DNA of 22,500 nt, from assembly GCA_031835245.1 (NCBI GenBank), contig JAVKOQ010000582.1, positions 1 through 22,500 of the forward strand, written 5' to 3'. This stretch comes from Balamuthia mandrillaris. Its lineage: Eukaryota; Discosea; Longamoebia; Balamuthiidae. Below the pieces are notes generated by a model. It saw nothing but the letters and a program-made list of their open reading frames with translations. It was not told the DNA's origin and ran no database searches. Positions 1 through 10,166 of the stretch are shown piece after piece (positions within the stretch are counted from its first letter, which is position 1; every line of letters starts with the position of its first letter). A program made the translations under genes and the position numbers.

Positions 1-2467
1 CACACGCGGCAATCTCTTTATGAAACAAGCTGAAATTGCGGAGCCCATCGAAGACCCTCACACTGGTCAGCTGATTGAGAAGAACGTGTTCATCATTTTC
101 TTCCAAGGAGAGCGCGCTCAGGAGAAGATCAAGAAGATCTGCGAGTCCTTTGGAGCTAACTTGTACCCCTGCCCTGACTCCCCCAAAGAAAGGCGTGAGC
201 TTTCCTCTCGTGTAGAGTCCGCCTTGGAAGAGGTGGAAGAGGTTATTGCTCGCAGCACGGAGCACCGCAGACGCCGTCTTCTTGATATCGCTACCCACCT
301 TGAGTCTTGGAAGATCAAAGTAACAAAGGTACGCCTATTTCTTTCGTGCTTTCTGTTTTTGGTACCGTGGCATTGACCTTTTATCGCGCGCTATTTCAAC
401 AGGAAAAATCGATTTATCACACGATGAACCTTTTCAACTATGACACTGGCCGAAAGTGTCTTATTGCAGAGGGATGGTGCCCCATGAGCGCCACTGAAGA
501 CATCCACGCCGCTCTTCGTCGTGCCAACGAGCGAAGCGGCGCGTTGGTACCTTCCATTCTCAACGTGGTCACTCCAAAGGAACAACCGCCCACCCACTTC
601 AAGACCAATAAGTTCACCTCCTCATTCCAAGCTATTGTCGATGCCTACGGCATGGCTCGTTATCAGGAAGTCAATCCAGGTTTGTAGTCTTCTATATTTG
701 TTTTGTTGTGTTTTATGTTTTTTTTTTATTTGTTTTAAGCCAATTCAAATGATGATAACCAATATTCGTTTCAACTCCGTTCGAGTTCTATGAAACTATG
801 AGACCAATTATATATATCTGATACTTTCTCTTTTTTTTTTTTTCGTTCTTTTCATTTCTGTTGCAATGTTCTTTTTCTTACCGGTAGTGCTTTATTTGCA
901 CAGGTGTCTTCACTATCGTGACTTTCCCTTTCTTGTTCGGTATTATGTTCGGTGACGTGGGCCACGGCCTTCTCCTCTTGTTTTTCTCTGCTTACTTGGT
1001 GTGGAAAGAAAAAACCCTCAGCAAAGTCAAGTTAAACGAGGTCCGTTCTTCTTTTTCTTCAGCAATGAGGAAGTTTTTGCTTTTGATGTAACGGTTTTCG
1101 CTTTTTCCTTTTCAGATGATTCAAATGTGTTTCGATGGCAGATACTTGTTGTTGCTGATGAGCATTTGCGCTATTTATGCCGGCTTAATCTACAATGAGT
1201 GCTTTGCCATCCCGCTTGACCTGTTTGGCAGCCGTTGGTCCTATGCTCAAGGTGCCACCTCAGCCACTTGGGACGGCTCCGGCATTGCCTATCCTTTCGG
1301 TGTGGATCCCGCCTGGAAGGGAGCTAAAAACGAGTTGACGTTCTATAACTCTTTCAAGATGAAATTGTCTCTTGTCTTTGGTATTGCGCAGGTACTGTTC
1401 CTTTCTTTCTTAGACATTTTGTCTAGCCTCTTGCATGATTGGTATTTAACCTATCTTTGTGCATGTTTAGATGTTGTTTGGAATCTTCCTCAGTCTTTTG
1501 AACGGACTCCACTTCAAGAAGCCTTACAACGTTTACTTTGAGTTCATCCCTCAAATGTGCTTCATGCTTTCCATCTTTGGCTACATGACTTTCCTGATCT
1601 TCTTCAAGTGGTCTACTAACTTTGGCAACACGGAGGCTCCTTTGCTTCTCAACTTGCTCATCGACATGTTCTTGTCCCCATTCAACGTTAAACCTCTCAA
1701 CCACCTTTACACTGGACAGGTCAGTTGATCATTTCTTTTCTTTTGCTTGTCTTTTTATTTATTGAACGTTTGCTGATGATTATCGCTAGACTGCGGTGCA
1801 AGTTACTCTGCTCATCATTGCCATAATTTCCGTCCCAATGATGTTGCTCCCCAAGCCTCTTTTGCTGAGGCGCGATGCCAAGAGAAAATATTTGTACTTA
1901 TTTCATCTTCCCTCTATTCCCTTCTTTTTCTTCGTTTTAACTAAAAGAATCCGAAAAGGATGATGGCTGCTCACGATTCTGACTTGGAGGGCGAAAGCAT
2001 CGAGGTAAGCGGCGAGGAAGAGGAGGAATTCGACTTTGGCGAGATCCTCGTCCACCAAACCATCCACACCATCGAGTTTGTTCTGGGAGCCATCTCCAAC
2101 ACGGCCTCCTACCTCCGTCTCTGGGCTTTGAGCTTGGCTCACTCGGAGCTTGCGACGGTCTTTTGGGATCGAATTCTGGTGTTGACCTTTTCACAGAACA
2201 ATGCCGGAGCTGTCTTTATCGGCTTTGCGGTGTGGGCAGGCCTCACTGTGGGTGTGTTGTTGATCATGGAGTCCTTGTCGGCCTTTTTGCACGCTTTGCG
2301 TTTGCATTGGTTTGATTCTTCTCTTTCTTCTTTTCATGTAGCTATTTATCTGACAATTTTTGTGTAACTTTAGGGTGGAATTCCAAAACAAGTTCTACAT
2401 GGGAGATGGACGAAAGTTTACGCCGTTCTCCTATGAAGCCATTCTTTCTGGCACTCAAGAGGACTAA
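1..2467 (+). CDS. V-type proton ATPase subunit a, 3' part
   Basis: Membrane subunit a of the Vo sector, which provides the proton half-channels beside the c-ring in acidic organelles. The gene enters from the left edge already in frame ([12 protein letters not shown]), so roughly the first 220-240 residues are missing; 604 remain. Exons by eye: 1-328, 403-679, 904-1040, 1116-1391, 1471-1719, 1790-1893, 1959-2309, 2374-2467. Introns are GT-AG with consistent phases. Family landmarks seen: [83 protein letters not shown] and [17 protein letters not shown]. The Arg in YLRLWAL corresponds to the essential proton-path Arg known from yeast Vph1. The C-terminus is [10 protein letters not shown]. The least certain join is exon 6 to 7 (1893/1959), chosen because it alone keeps phase. 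I cannot say which paralog (organelle) this is. Confidence 0.95.
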
Positions 2468-3285
2468 GCCGCTCAACTGTATCCCGTTTCTCCTCTTCGC
2501 TTTCTTTCTCTTTTTTTTTTCTTTCACGAATCGACAAAGATTAGCGTATTATACCCTCTTAAAATCTCCTTCTCCTTTTCGTATCTTCGTGTTACTCTGT
2601 TGAATTTAGACGTACACATCGAGGAGTGATGATGGTCTGAATGAGTACCAAAAAAAAAACAGAGATGCATCACAGTTCCTTTGCATTGTTTTTTCTCCCT
2701 CCGAATCTGTGGAATTCCGTTTTAGCTAAACGACCCGAAGGTTTCTCGTAGGGTGCACAGACGATCAAAACAATATTCACTTTTTTGAATGTTCATTGGG
2801 AGAGAAATTTCTGGACGAACAAAAAATCATATTTTTCGCCCGATGATCAAGGACGATCGTGACGTGTGCAAATGAAAAAAGAAAGAAAAATAACACAGTT
2901 CCAAAGCGCAACCAACAACAACAGCAACAAGAAAAAAATACAAAGTGGCAAAAGGAAGGGAAGAAGGGGTGGAAAAAAAAACTGCCAACAAAAAAAAAGT
3001 AGCATAGAGAGAGATTTTTTTTTTTGTAGAGGAGAAAGAAGAGGAAGCAACCATTTTTTTTTTTGGGTTTCTGGGGGTTGCTACGGCACGGGTTCAACGC
3101 TCTTTGTTTTTTTTTGGTTTGAAACCCCCTTGAAGGATCTCTGTTGTATTATTATTTTTTTTGTACTTTTTTTTTGTTGATTTATTTTTTGTTCATCGTT
3201 GCAGCATTTGTTCTTTCATTCTCTTTTTTGGTCTCTTCTCCTGTTTTTTTTGTCTTTTCTTTTCTTCTTCTTCCCCTTGTAAAAG
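2468..3285. other. Intergenic: V-ATPase 3' flank and kinase 5' flank
   Basis: About 0.8 kb with no coding stretch I can support. The left part is T-rich 3' flank without a clear AATAAA. The middle (2860-3060) is A-rich with many A-runs and G-runs. The right part (3090-3285) is dominated by T-runs leading to the kinase start codon. A pyrimidine tract ending in TTGCAG near 3205 could be the acceptor of a 5' UTR intron, but no donor is obvious. Short open frames here are low-complexity and were rejected. Confidence 0.6.
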
Positions 3286-6200
3286 ATGCAACAACCAACG
3301 TCCAATCGAGAAGAAGAAACAACAACGACATCAAACAATTCAGGACCTGAAGAAACTACTCAACATGAGCTGATGATGGAAGAGGAAGGCTTTTTCTTCG
3401 AATCAGACGTCCATTCAACAGCACCCCCACCACATCAAAACCAAGGACAAGACCAAGAACCTCGTGCAGCCTCGCCCACGCGCGACTTGGTGGAGGAGAG
3501 CAGCCCCACTGAGATCAGGCGGACTCTACGGAAGACGAGCGGCTCCTGGGTCAACGGCTTGGGCTGGTCCTCCCCTCAGCCGCGCCAGGCGCACCCTCAG
3601 CTCAGCCGGCTGGTGACCAAGAAGCGGCGCAGCCTCAGCAATACCGACCTGCAGACCACCAAGAAGAGGGTGGACAAGGAGCTGGCCACCTTCATCACGC
3701 TGGTAGCTCACCTGGAAATGAAAATGGCGGTCAAGGGGATGGGACGGAGACAAGCCAACGAAGAAGAGGAAGAAGAGGACGAAAACGATGGCAGAAGAAG
3801 AGAAGACGAAGCGAACAAAACGGGCGAGGGAGAAGAGGGAGGAGCAGAAAATGGGTCGATCTTGAGCAAGCTGAAAACTATTGCGGAGTCTTTTGTAAAC
3901 ACACCGGCCCACGAAACTTCTTCCAGGGATATCATTCGACAAATCCAAAAGCTGCAGCTCAATGCACAGAACGCGACTCACCTGGAGAAAGAGCTCATGA
4001 TTAAGCTCCTGTTCATCATTTCCGTTTGTTCTCGTTTGGAAGAATATCGAGTACGTTTTTGTTTTCCAAATGTTGTGCCCTATCTTTTATCTTTCTGTTT
4101 TATCTTTTAGCTTTCTTTCTGTCTCTCTTTTTTCTCTCAATTGTTGAATCAATTATCGACTTTTATCACCTTGTATTATGTATAATAGGAATGTTTAGCC
4201 CAGGACTCAGATACAAGGCAACTGGAGTCACTCTCTGGATCGGAGTCAGAGTCATCTCCTTCTCACTCTCCTCAACTTAGCTCTCCACGGCGCATTCCAA
4301 CACGACGTCGACGCAGCAAACGGTATTTTATTGCTTGACCTTTCTATCTGACCTTTCTTCTCTTAGGCTCATTTTGCTTTCTCATATCATTCAGAATGTC
4401 GCGTAGTTTGGACAACGACCAATTCGTGACATTGTTGGAAGAACTCAGTAAAATCGAATCCAGAAATAACAGCGGAGAAGTTCTACGGAACGAAACGGAT
4501 ATATCAAAAATAATTTCTGGTTCAGGCCCCGTTGTTCTACCCCGGCGATCATCGCCTCGTGCTTCTCCCCGTTCCAATCTCGCCAATGACATTGGATTGA
4601 TGGTGCGTGGACGGTCGAGGACGATGGTCACCATTGATCAAGTCGAGGAAGACATTCAGATGGAGAAAGAACGACAGAAAAATCAAGACATTCAACGTCA
4701 GAAAGAGAGACTGATAAAAGAGAGAGAAAGACTGAAGCAAAGACGAAAGGAAGAGGAGAAGGAGAAGGAAAAGGAAAAGGAAAAGGAAAAACCATTTATT
4801 GGAACCAGCCCGCCATCGGCAGATGCTTCTCCCTCCGCTTCCCCATCTGCTTCTCCTCTCAAGTCACAAAGAGACAGCAGCTCCAAACACAGCAAACGCA
4901 AAAGTCTTACTCGGTCTCCAAAGAAAATTTCTCGCAAAGAATCTGCAACGCTCAGCAACAACCCTTCTTCTTCCTCTCGCAAAGGAAGAAATGAGACGCC
5001 CGCTAAATCTAGTAGCTTGAGTCACTCCAGCAAAAGCCCGAGAAAAAGGAAAACCGGAAAGAAAGAGCGCAAAAACCGAAAAGATTCAACGACATCTTCT
5101 TCGTCTTCTGCTGCACAAACGGCAAATCGAGAGGATGCTGTTAGCATGAGTCCAAGTAGCAAGAAAACGCCTAGCAAAGAACGCAAAAAACGTTTGAAGG
5201 AAGCACTCAGTCCAAAGGCCTTACGCAAACATTCTCGCAGCCTGTTCCAAGATACTGATGACCAAGCTACTTCCTCTTCTTCTGCTTCTGCTTCTCCTTC
5301 TCCAAATGACCCTCAATCTTCTGTTCCTGCTTCTGCAACCGCCTCTAAGCCTCCCTCTTCTTCCTCGGACTCTTCAATCACCGACAGTGGTTCTCACGAA
5401 CGAGAACAGGATTCACCGCCAACGCCATCCTCTCCCGTTATTCCCACCCTTTCTTTGAGTGGAGTCATTCGAACGGTGGTAGACTCCGACTCAGAAGCGA
5501 ACTCTCCTACTGGACTCAAAAGCTTGGATTCGCCTACAGATCCTTCCTATGTGGATGATGTCCGTTTCATCACCCTCAAAAACAATGTCGACTTATCAGC
5601 GATCAAGAAGGAGATTACTTCCCCTTCTACAGCAACGAAAGAAGATTCTTCCGCTTCTACTCCTTCTCCTCAACGAGTAGAACCCATTCCATCGGCAGTC
5701 GTTGCTCATCGTTTGCTCGATGGCACCATCGAAGTCCCCACTCCTCGCAGCATCAGCGATTCAGCACTGCTATCATCAACCTCTTCAGCTCCTTTGACAG
5801 CCATGGAACTTATATCACCGACGTCATCCAAGTCCACAATGGATGAATTGGAGGAAGCGATGGAAGCAGCAGCTGCTGCTGGCATGTGTAAGGAACGCAT
5901 CATTTGTCGCATATGCGAACGTGAAGTGCCGATGACTCAAATGAAAGCACACGGTCTCTTGTGCTCTAAAATAACGGAACCCCAAATCCAGATCGAACAG
6001 GCCAACAAACGAATCAAACAGGTTTCCTCCTTTCTTTTCCTTATCTGCACTGTTTATGTTATGTGTTTCTGATTTTGCCTTTGATAGTTGAGCGACCAAG
6101 CCAACCAAATGTTAACAAGCGATGGCTTCGCTAACACAAACATAAACCAACGGAACTTGTTACTATTTATTATTGGAACTGGCGCACTGTACGTTACAAT

Positions 6201-8633
6201 TATTCTTTCCCATTCTTTATTTTTTTTTTCTTGTGTATGAAGTTTCTTAATATTTTTTGTTTCTTCTGGAACAAATAGAGCTGTAGCCCAGGAGGACAGA
6301 GACATCGCCCTCACGCAATGCAGAGCGCAACTGAAAAAACTGCGAGAGAAAATGGAACAAGTCGGAGAAACCTTTTCTCCCACAGGCTCATCGGAGGATT
6401 GCAAACTAGCTTCTCCTCGGACGACCCCAGCTACTCTTGCTAAAAGTTTAGAACAAGCGGTGCGTTCTTTTCTCTTTACCTCTTCTTTCTTGTACTTTAC
6501 TCTTCTGTGCTATGTTCTTATGGTTCTCATCTATTTTTTTTTCGCATACAGTTATTGGTAAAAATACAATCCCTGACCGTGATGAAACAACTGGCTGTGA
6601 GCTCGCCACGTTCTCTCATCGAACGGTCTAAATCGGAAGTACCAACTGTAAAAGACTTTAAGTTCATCAAACAAATCGCTAAAGGCGGTTATAGGTATCA
6701 CTCTTCTCTTTCCTCCTTTGTTTTACTTTTGCTGCATTTCGTTTTCATTGTCTTTTTTCTCCAGCACTAACCTCAAACTTATCAGTCGGGTATATTTAGC
6801 ACGAAAGATCCGAACTGGGGACCTCTACGCCATTAAAGTGCTGAAAAAGTCGTTTATAGCGAGCAAGAACGCCATACCCCATATCTTAGCCGAGAAGAAG
6901 ATCCTGGAAATGCAATCCGAGTGTCCGTTCGTGGTGAAAATGTACTACTCGTTCCACACGAAAAGCCATCTGTTTCTGGTGATGGAGTTTCTTAATGGAG
7001 GAGATTGTTATTCTCTGCTGAAGAAGTTGGTTCGCTTCGATGAACCTATGGCCAAGATGTATCTTGCGGAGACCGTTTTGGCTTTGGAACATTTGCACAA
7101 GCGAGGCGTTGTGCACAGAGATTTAAAACCGGATAACGTAAGTTTCCTTCTTTGTCTTCTATTCTTCATATTCCTGTTCCTTTCTAACATAACGACCGCG
7201 TGGTTTCGCTGTTTTCTAAATGATATCGTCGTTTTTGCTTCGAACTACAGATGCTCATAAGTAGCACAGGACACATAAAGCTCACCGATTTCGGATTGAG
7301 TCGAATAGGTCTTAACAGAGCAGTGGATGGCCGCTCCTTTGGCTCTTTGGAGGATGAGTTCTTTGCTCAGTTAGAGGAAGGACAAGAGCAAGGCCAAGAG
7401 GAGTCCGCCGTTCCTGGTACTCCTGATTATTTGGCTCCCGAAGTTTTGCTTGGTTTAGGACATGGTGCCTTTCTTTTTTATTTTTTTATTTCTTTTTAAT
7501 TTTTTGCTTTGTTAGTTTCCGTCTTATATTTGTTTTTTGCTTTCTATTTCTTTCTGTTTGTGTTTTGTTAACGCCTTTTTTGTTAAAAGGACCAACGGTG
7601 GATTGGTGGGCGTTAGGGTGTATAGCGTACGAGTTTCTGATGGGAGCGCCTCCATTTTGCGGGAGTTGTGTCGAAGAGATTTTTCAACGCATTTTATCTC
7701 GGGGTACTCTTCCTCTTCCTCTTCCTCTTCCTCTTCCTCTTCCTCTTCCTCTTCCTCTTCCTCTTCCTCTTCCTCTTCCTCTTCCTCTTCCTCTCTTCCT
7801 CTCTTCCTCTCTTCCTCTTCCTCTTCTTCCTCTCTTCCTCTTCCTCTCTTCCTCTCTTCCTCTCTTCCTCTCTTCCTCTCTTCCTCTCTTCCTCTCTTCC
7901 TCTTCCGTGGCTAACTTTTCTCCCTTTTAAAAACAATCAAAGATATAATATGGCCGGAAGTACCATCAGAGTACATGTCAGTAGAAGCGAAAGACTTTAT
8001 TGATCGCCTACTCAAAATAAAAGCTCGGGAACGGCTCGGTTACAAAGGGGCCGAGGAGGTCAAGAACCATCCTTTCTTCGACGATGTGGACTGGGACTCT
8101 TTGCTCTCACGCAAGCACAAGCCGATGTTCCGCCCGAGGCCTCGCCACGAGGAAGATCTCATGTACTTTGAGTCTCGCAACGAGGACTATCCTACGGACT
8201 CTGACGCTGGACTTCGAGCGAGTGATACCATGTTTCGAGACATTCTCAACAATTCGTGGGATGAAAGCATGATGCAAAATGCGAATGGAAACGGTGGAGG
8301 AGGATTCAAACTTCGACCGGATGCTGTTGGCAACGGCACCAGCAACAATGGCAACAAAAACATGCACAATGGAGCAAGTTTGGAGGCGAGAAGTCCGAGC
8401 CCGCCGTACGATGCTTTCAACAACTTTGACTCTGTCAACATCGAAAATCTGAAACAGAAGAACGAAAGAGCGCTGAAGAAAATGTACAGACAATCCTCTT
8501 CCGAGTTCTCTAAGTTGAAGTTGAGCGGTGGCAGCGGTGAGAACGGAAGTGCCATAACGACCACTGTCTCGCCTCTTCCCCGGAAAAGCGTTGTTGGAGG
8601 TGCTGTTGACGATGACGACGACGATGACGATCT

Positions 8634-8637
<4 letters not shown>
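3286..8637 (+). CDS. IRE/MAST-type AGC Ser/Thr protein kinase with C2HC knuckle
   Basis: Predicted 1441-residue kinase. Exons: 3286-4050, 4189-4322, 4395-6021, 6088-6188, 6279-6459, 6552-6694, 6786-7137, 7251-7464, 7590-7703, 7943-8637. ATG 3286 is chosen because an in-frame TAA lies two codons upstream. Residues 1-255 are acidic/polar and end in a helix-like stretch (ELMIKLLFIISVCSRLEEYR) resembling the N-terminal region of plant IRE kinases. Residues 300-800 are Ser/Lys/Pro-rich and look disordered. C804-x2-C807-x11-H819-x3-C823 matches the small zinc-binding motif of plant IRE proteins. The kinase domain spans about 972-1256: YAIK (K1001), HRDLKPDN (D1096), DFG (D1114), PGTPDYLAPE, then TVDWWALGC. 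About 35 residues lie between DFG and PGT, typical of IRE/MAST/Greatwall kinases. The glycine loop reads KGGYSRV, with Ser for the third Gly. The tail has an FNNFDSVNIENL segment like an AGC hydrophobic motif and ends in an acidic Asp run. Relatives are plant IRE, fission yeast Cek1/Ppk18 and Rim15; substrates cannot be inferred. Confidence 0.93.
4755..4792 (+). repeat. In-frame GAGAAG/GAAAAG repeat coding Lys-Glu run
   Basis: Short purine hexamer repeat within kinase exon 3, translating to alternating Lys and Glu. It continues a charged helical stretch (ERQKNQDIQRQKERLIKERE) that is probably a coiled coil or single alpha helix. Confidence 0.8.
7704..7942 (+). repeat. Kinase intron 9 filled by TTCCTC / TCTTCCTC repeats
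   Basis: The intron between exons ending ILSR and starting DIIWPEV is 239 bases. From about 7707 to 7794 it is near-perfect (CTCTTC)n. From about 7795 to 7905 the unit is mostly the eight-base TCTTCCTC, with a few six-base units. Only the donor (GTACTC) and roughly 35 bases before the acceptor (ATCAAAG) lie outside the repeat. The frame stays open through the repeat, so an unspliced copy would read Leu/Pro or Ser runs, but the kinase subdomains join cleanly across it. Confidence 0.9.

Positions 8638-8638
<1 letters not shown>

Positions 8639-8670
<32 letters not shown>
8639..8670 (+). repeat. (TC)n microsatellite right after the kinase stop
   Basis: About 15 TC units start one base after the TAA of the kinase gene, so they lie in its 3' UTR. 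AATAAG at about 8717 is the nearest polyadenylation-like hexamer; no AATAAA is seen. Confidence 0.9.
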
Positions 8671-8676
<6 letters not shown>

Positions 8677-8793
8677 GTAACTATGGAATATTTCATTTTT
8701 GGTTTAGTTTTGAATGAATAAGTGATTACTTTGCTATTATCTCTTTTCTCTTCCTCCTCTCTGCTTGTATCTCTCCTCTTTTCTTGCATGCTA

Positions 8794-10057
8794 TTATTGT
8801 GGCTTGGGAAGCAACAAAAGTACAATGGCGACCAGCTCATCACTGTGCTCAAACAACGCATGTTTCTGCCCGCTGAACGCAAGCCAACCAGGTTCATAGT
8901 CGTGGCTTCCGTCTGCGAGATGAACTCCGAAAGAAAGCTCTGCGTTCTTCAGCAGCAAACACTCTCGTTCAAGAGCATCACTGAATAAACGACCAGAGAA
9001 AAGCAAAGAAATGGAACAGCTGCAGAATTAGAAGCAGGCAGCAGCAAAGAAGCAGAAGAAGAAGAAGAAGAAGAAGAAGAAGAAGAACAAGAAGAAGAAG
9101 AAGAAGAAGAAGAAGAAGAAGAAGAAGAAGAAGAAGAAGAACAAGAAGAACAAGAACAAGCAGAGAAATAATATGGAGAGAAACCTTTTGGCAGTGAGAA
9201 GGAAGGATTCGGCGTGCGCTGCATCTACAACGATCAACCTACCTCCAAACAGTCCCCTGTAACGCTTGTCCTCTTCTTCCACTCCAAACAGCTCATTCAC
9301 CGTCAGGTAATCACGACGCCATCCCTGAGCGATGCGAGTTGGTTGATTTGTTGTAAGCGAAGAGAAGAGACAACAAAAGAAGAGGAAACCAAGAACAGAG
9401 CGGAGAGACAAACACAGTGGTGGTGATCGAGATAAACAATGTTGTCGTCCTCATTCTCTTCATCCGTACTGAAGCCAACCAAGGCAGCACGGCGCACATA
9501 CTCCTTCGGAGAGACTTCAGAGTGATGTATTACAAAGGCCTCCCCTTGAACAACATCATGGCATACTCGTGAATAGTTCCATGTGCCCACTCGTGCAGCC
9601 ACTCTGTGCTGCAGGATGCCTTGTTCAACAAGGTTGCCGTCGTTCTTCTCCACAGGGCCGTTCCTGTTGTTGTAACGTTATTCAATGTTGTTGGAGAGAC
9701 GCGGCGTTGAGGTCGGCAACGAACTTGCTCTCGTGACCGGTGGACTGGAGTCCATCGATGAGGCAGGCCACCTGGCCGTAGAGCAACTCGCCAGAGGAGC
9801 ATTGGAAAGAGGTGGGAAATGAAGTAATCCTCTCTGTTAGGGCTTTTGAGACTCCAGAGTCTAACAGCGAACCCTTTGACTTTTTGGTTGAGGTTTGCTT
9901 CCCTTCTTTGTCGTCTTTGTCATGCACCTCGTTAGCTTGTTCTTCTTTGTTCTTCTTTTCAGTCTCTTCGTCCACTCTCACTCGTCTGGGTTGCAGAGGA
10001 AGAGAAACCGCGTTAGTCTCATACCTAAAACCAAAAGATGGGAGAAAGTTTCGTTAC
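8794..10057 (-). CDS. Unrecognised multi-exon gene or gene remnant
   Basis: I do not recognise a family. On the minus strand there are four open stretches separated by plausible pyrimidine-rich introns. (1) About 10057-9680: a Lys/Glu-rich linker followed by SSGELLYGQVACLIDGLQST and KFVADLNAA. (2) About 9675-9414: NGPVEKNDGNLVEQG, VCHDVVQGEAFVIHHSE, SPKEYVRRAALVGFSTDEEN. (3) 9324 to about 9239: GWRRDYLTVNELFGVEEEDK. (4) 8980-8794: DALERECLLLKNAELSFG, HLADGSHDYEPGWLAFSGQK, ending LLLLPKPQ and TAA. The 2-3 intron (9413-9325) has a clean donor, pyrimidine tract and CTCAG acceptor. The 3-4 intron holds a CTT microsatellite in sense orientation. Weak points: no clear ATG, no satisfactory join between parts 1 and 2 (part 1 meets a TGA near 9680), and part 1 is also open on the plus strand in the codon-aligned antisense frame. 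A pseudogene is possible. Confidence 0.35.
9049..9165. repeat. (GAA)n / (TTC)n trinucleotide microsatellite
   Basis: Nearly continuous GAA on the plus strand, interrupted by a few ACA units. Read on the minus strand it is a TTC/CTT polypyrimidine tract inside the putative last intron of the unrecognised minus-strand gene, ahead of the acceptor at 8981-8982. It gives long artificial Ser, Phe or Arg/Lys runs in the various frames. Confidence 0.92.
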
Positions 10058-10109
10058 TTGGCTCCTTTGCCACCCTCGCATTGCCCTTTCATCCTCTTCT
10101 TTTCAAGTG

Positions 10110-10115
10110 TTTATT
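10110..10115 (-). terminator. AATAAA polyadenylation signal for BiP
   Basis: The minus strand reads AATAAA about 50 bases after the BiP stop codon, within an A/T-rich stretch; the usual distance and motif. Confidence 0.65.
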
Positions 10116-10166
10116 AAAAGCAATAACAAATATTAAAAAAGCAAGGGAGGAGTTCACGGGACCGAT

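Noticed and set aside
2621-2645. Possible C/D-box snoRNA (GTGATGA followed by CTGA)
   Set aside because: The two boxes are only a few bases apart, leaving no guide region, and no terminal stem is visible.
3055-3100. tRNA-like GGGTTCAACGC sequence
   Set aside because: The B-box match is poor, with no A box or cloverleaf pairing around it.
3526-3981. Minus-strand frame of 151 codons opposite kinase exon 1
   Set aside because: Low-complexity Phe/Ser translation of an acidic coding tract on the other strand, with no splice or start support.
7694-7936. Minus-strand Arg/Glu/Lys-rich frame over the TTCCTC repeat
   Set aside because: Pure repeat translation inside a well-supported kinase intron.
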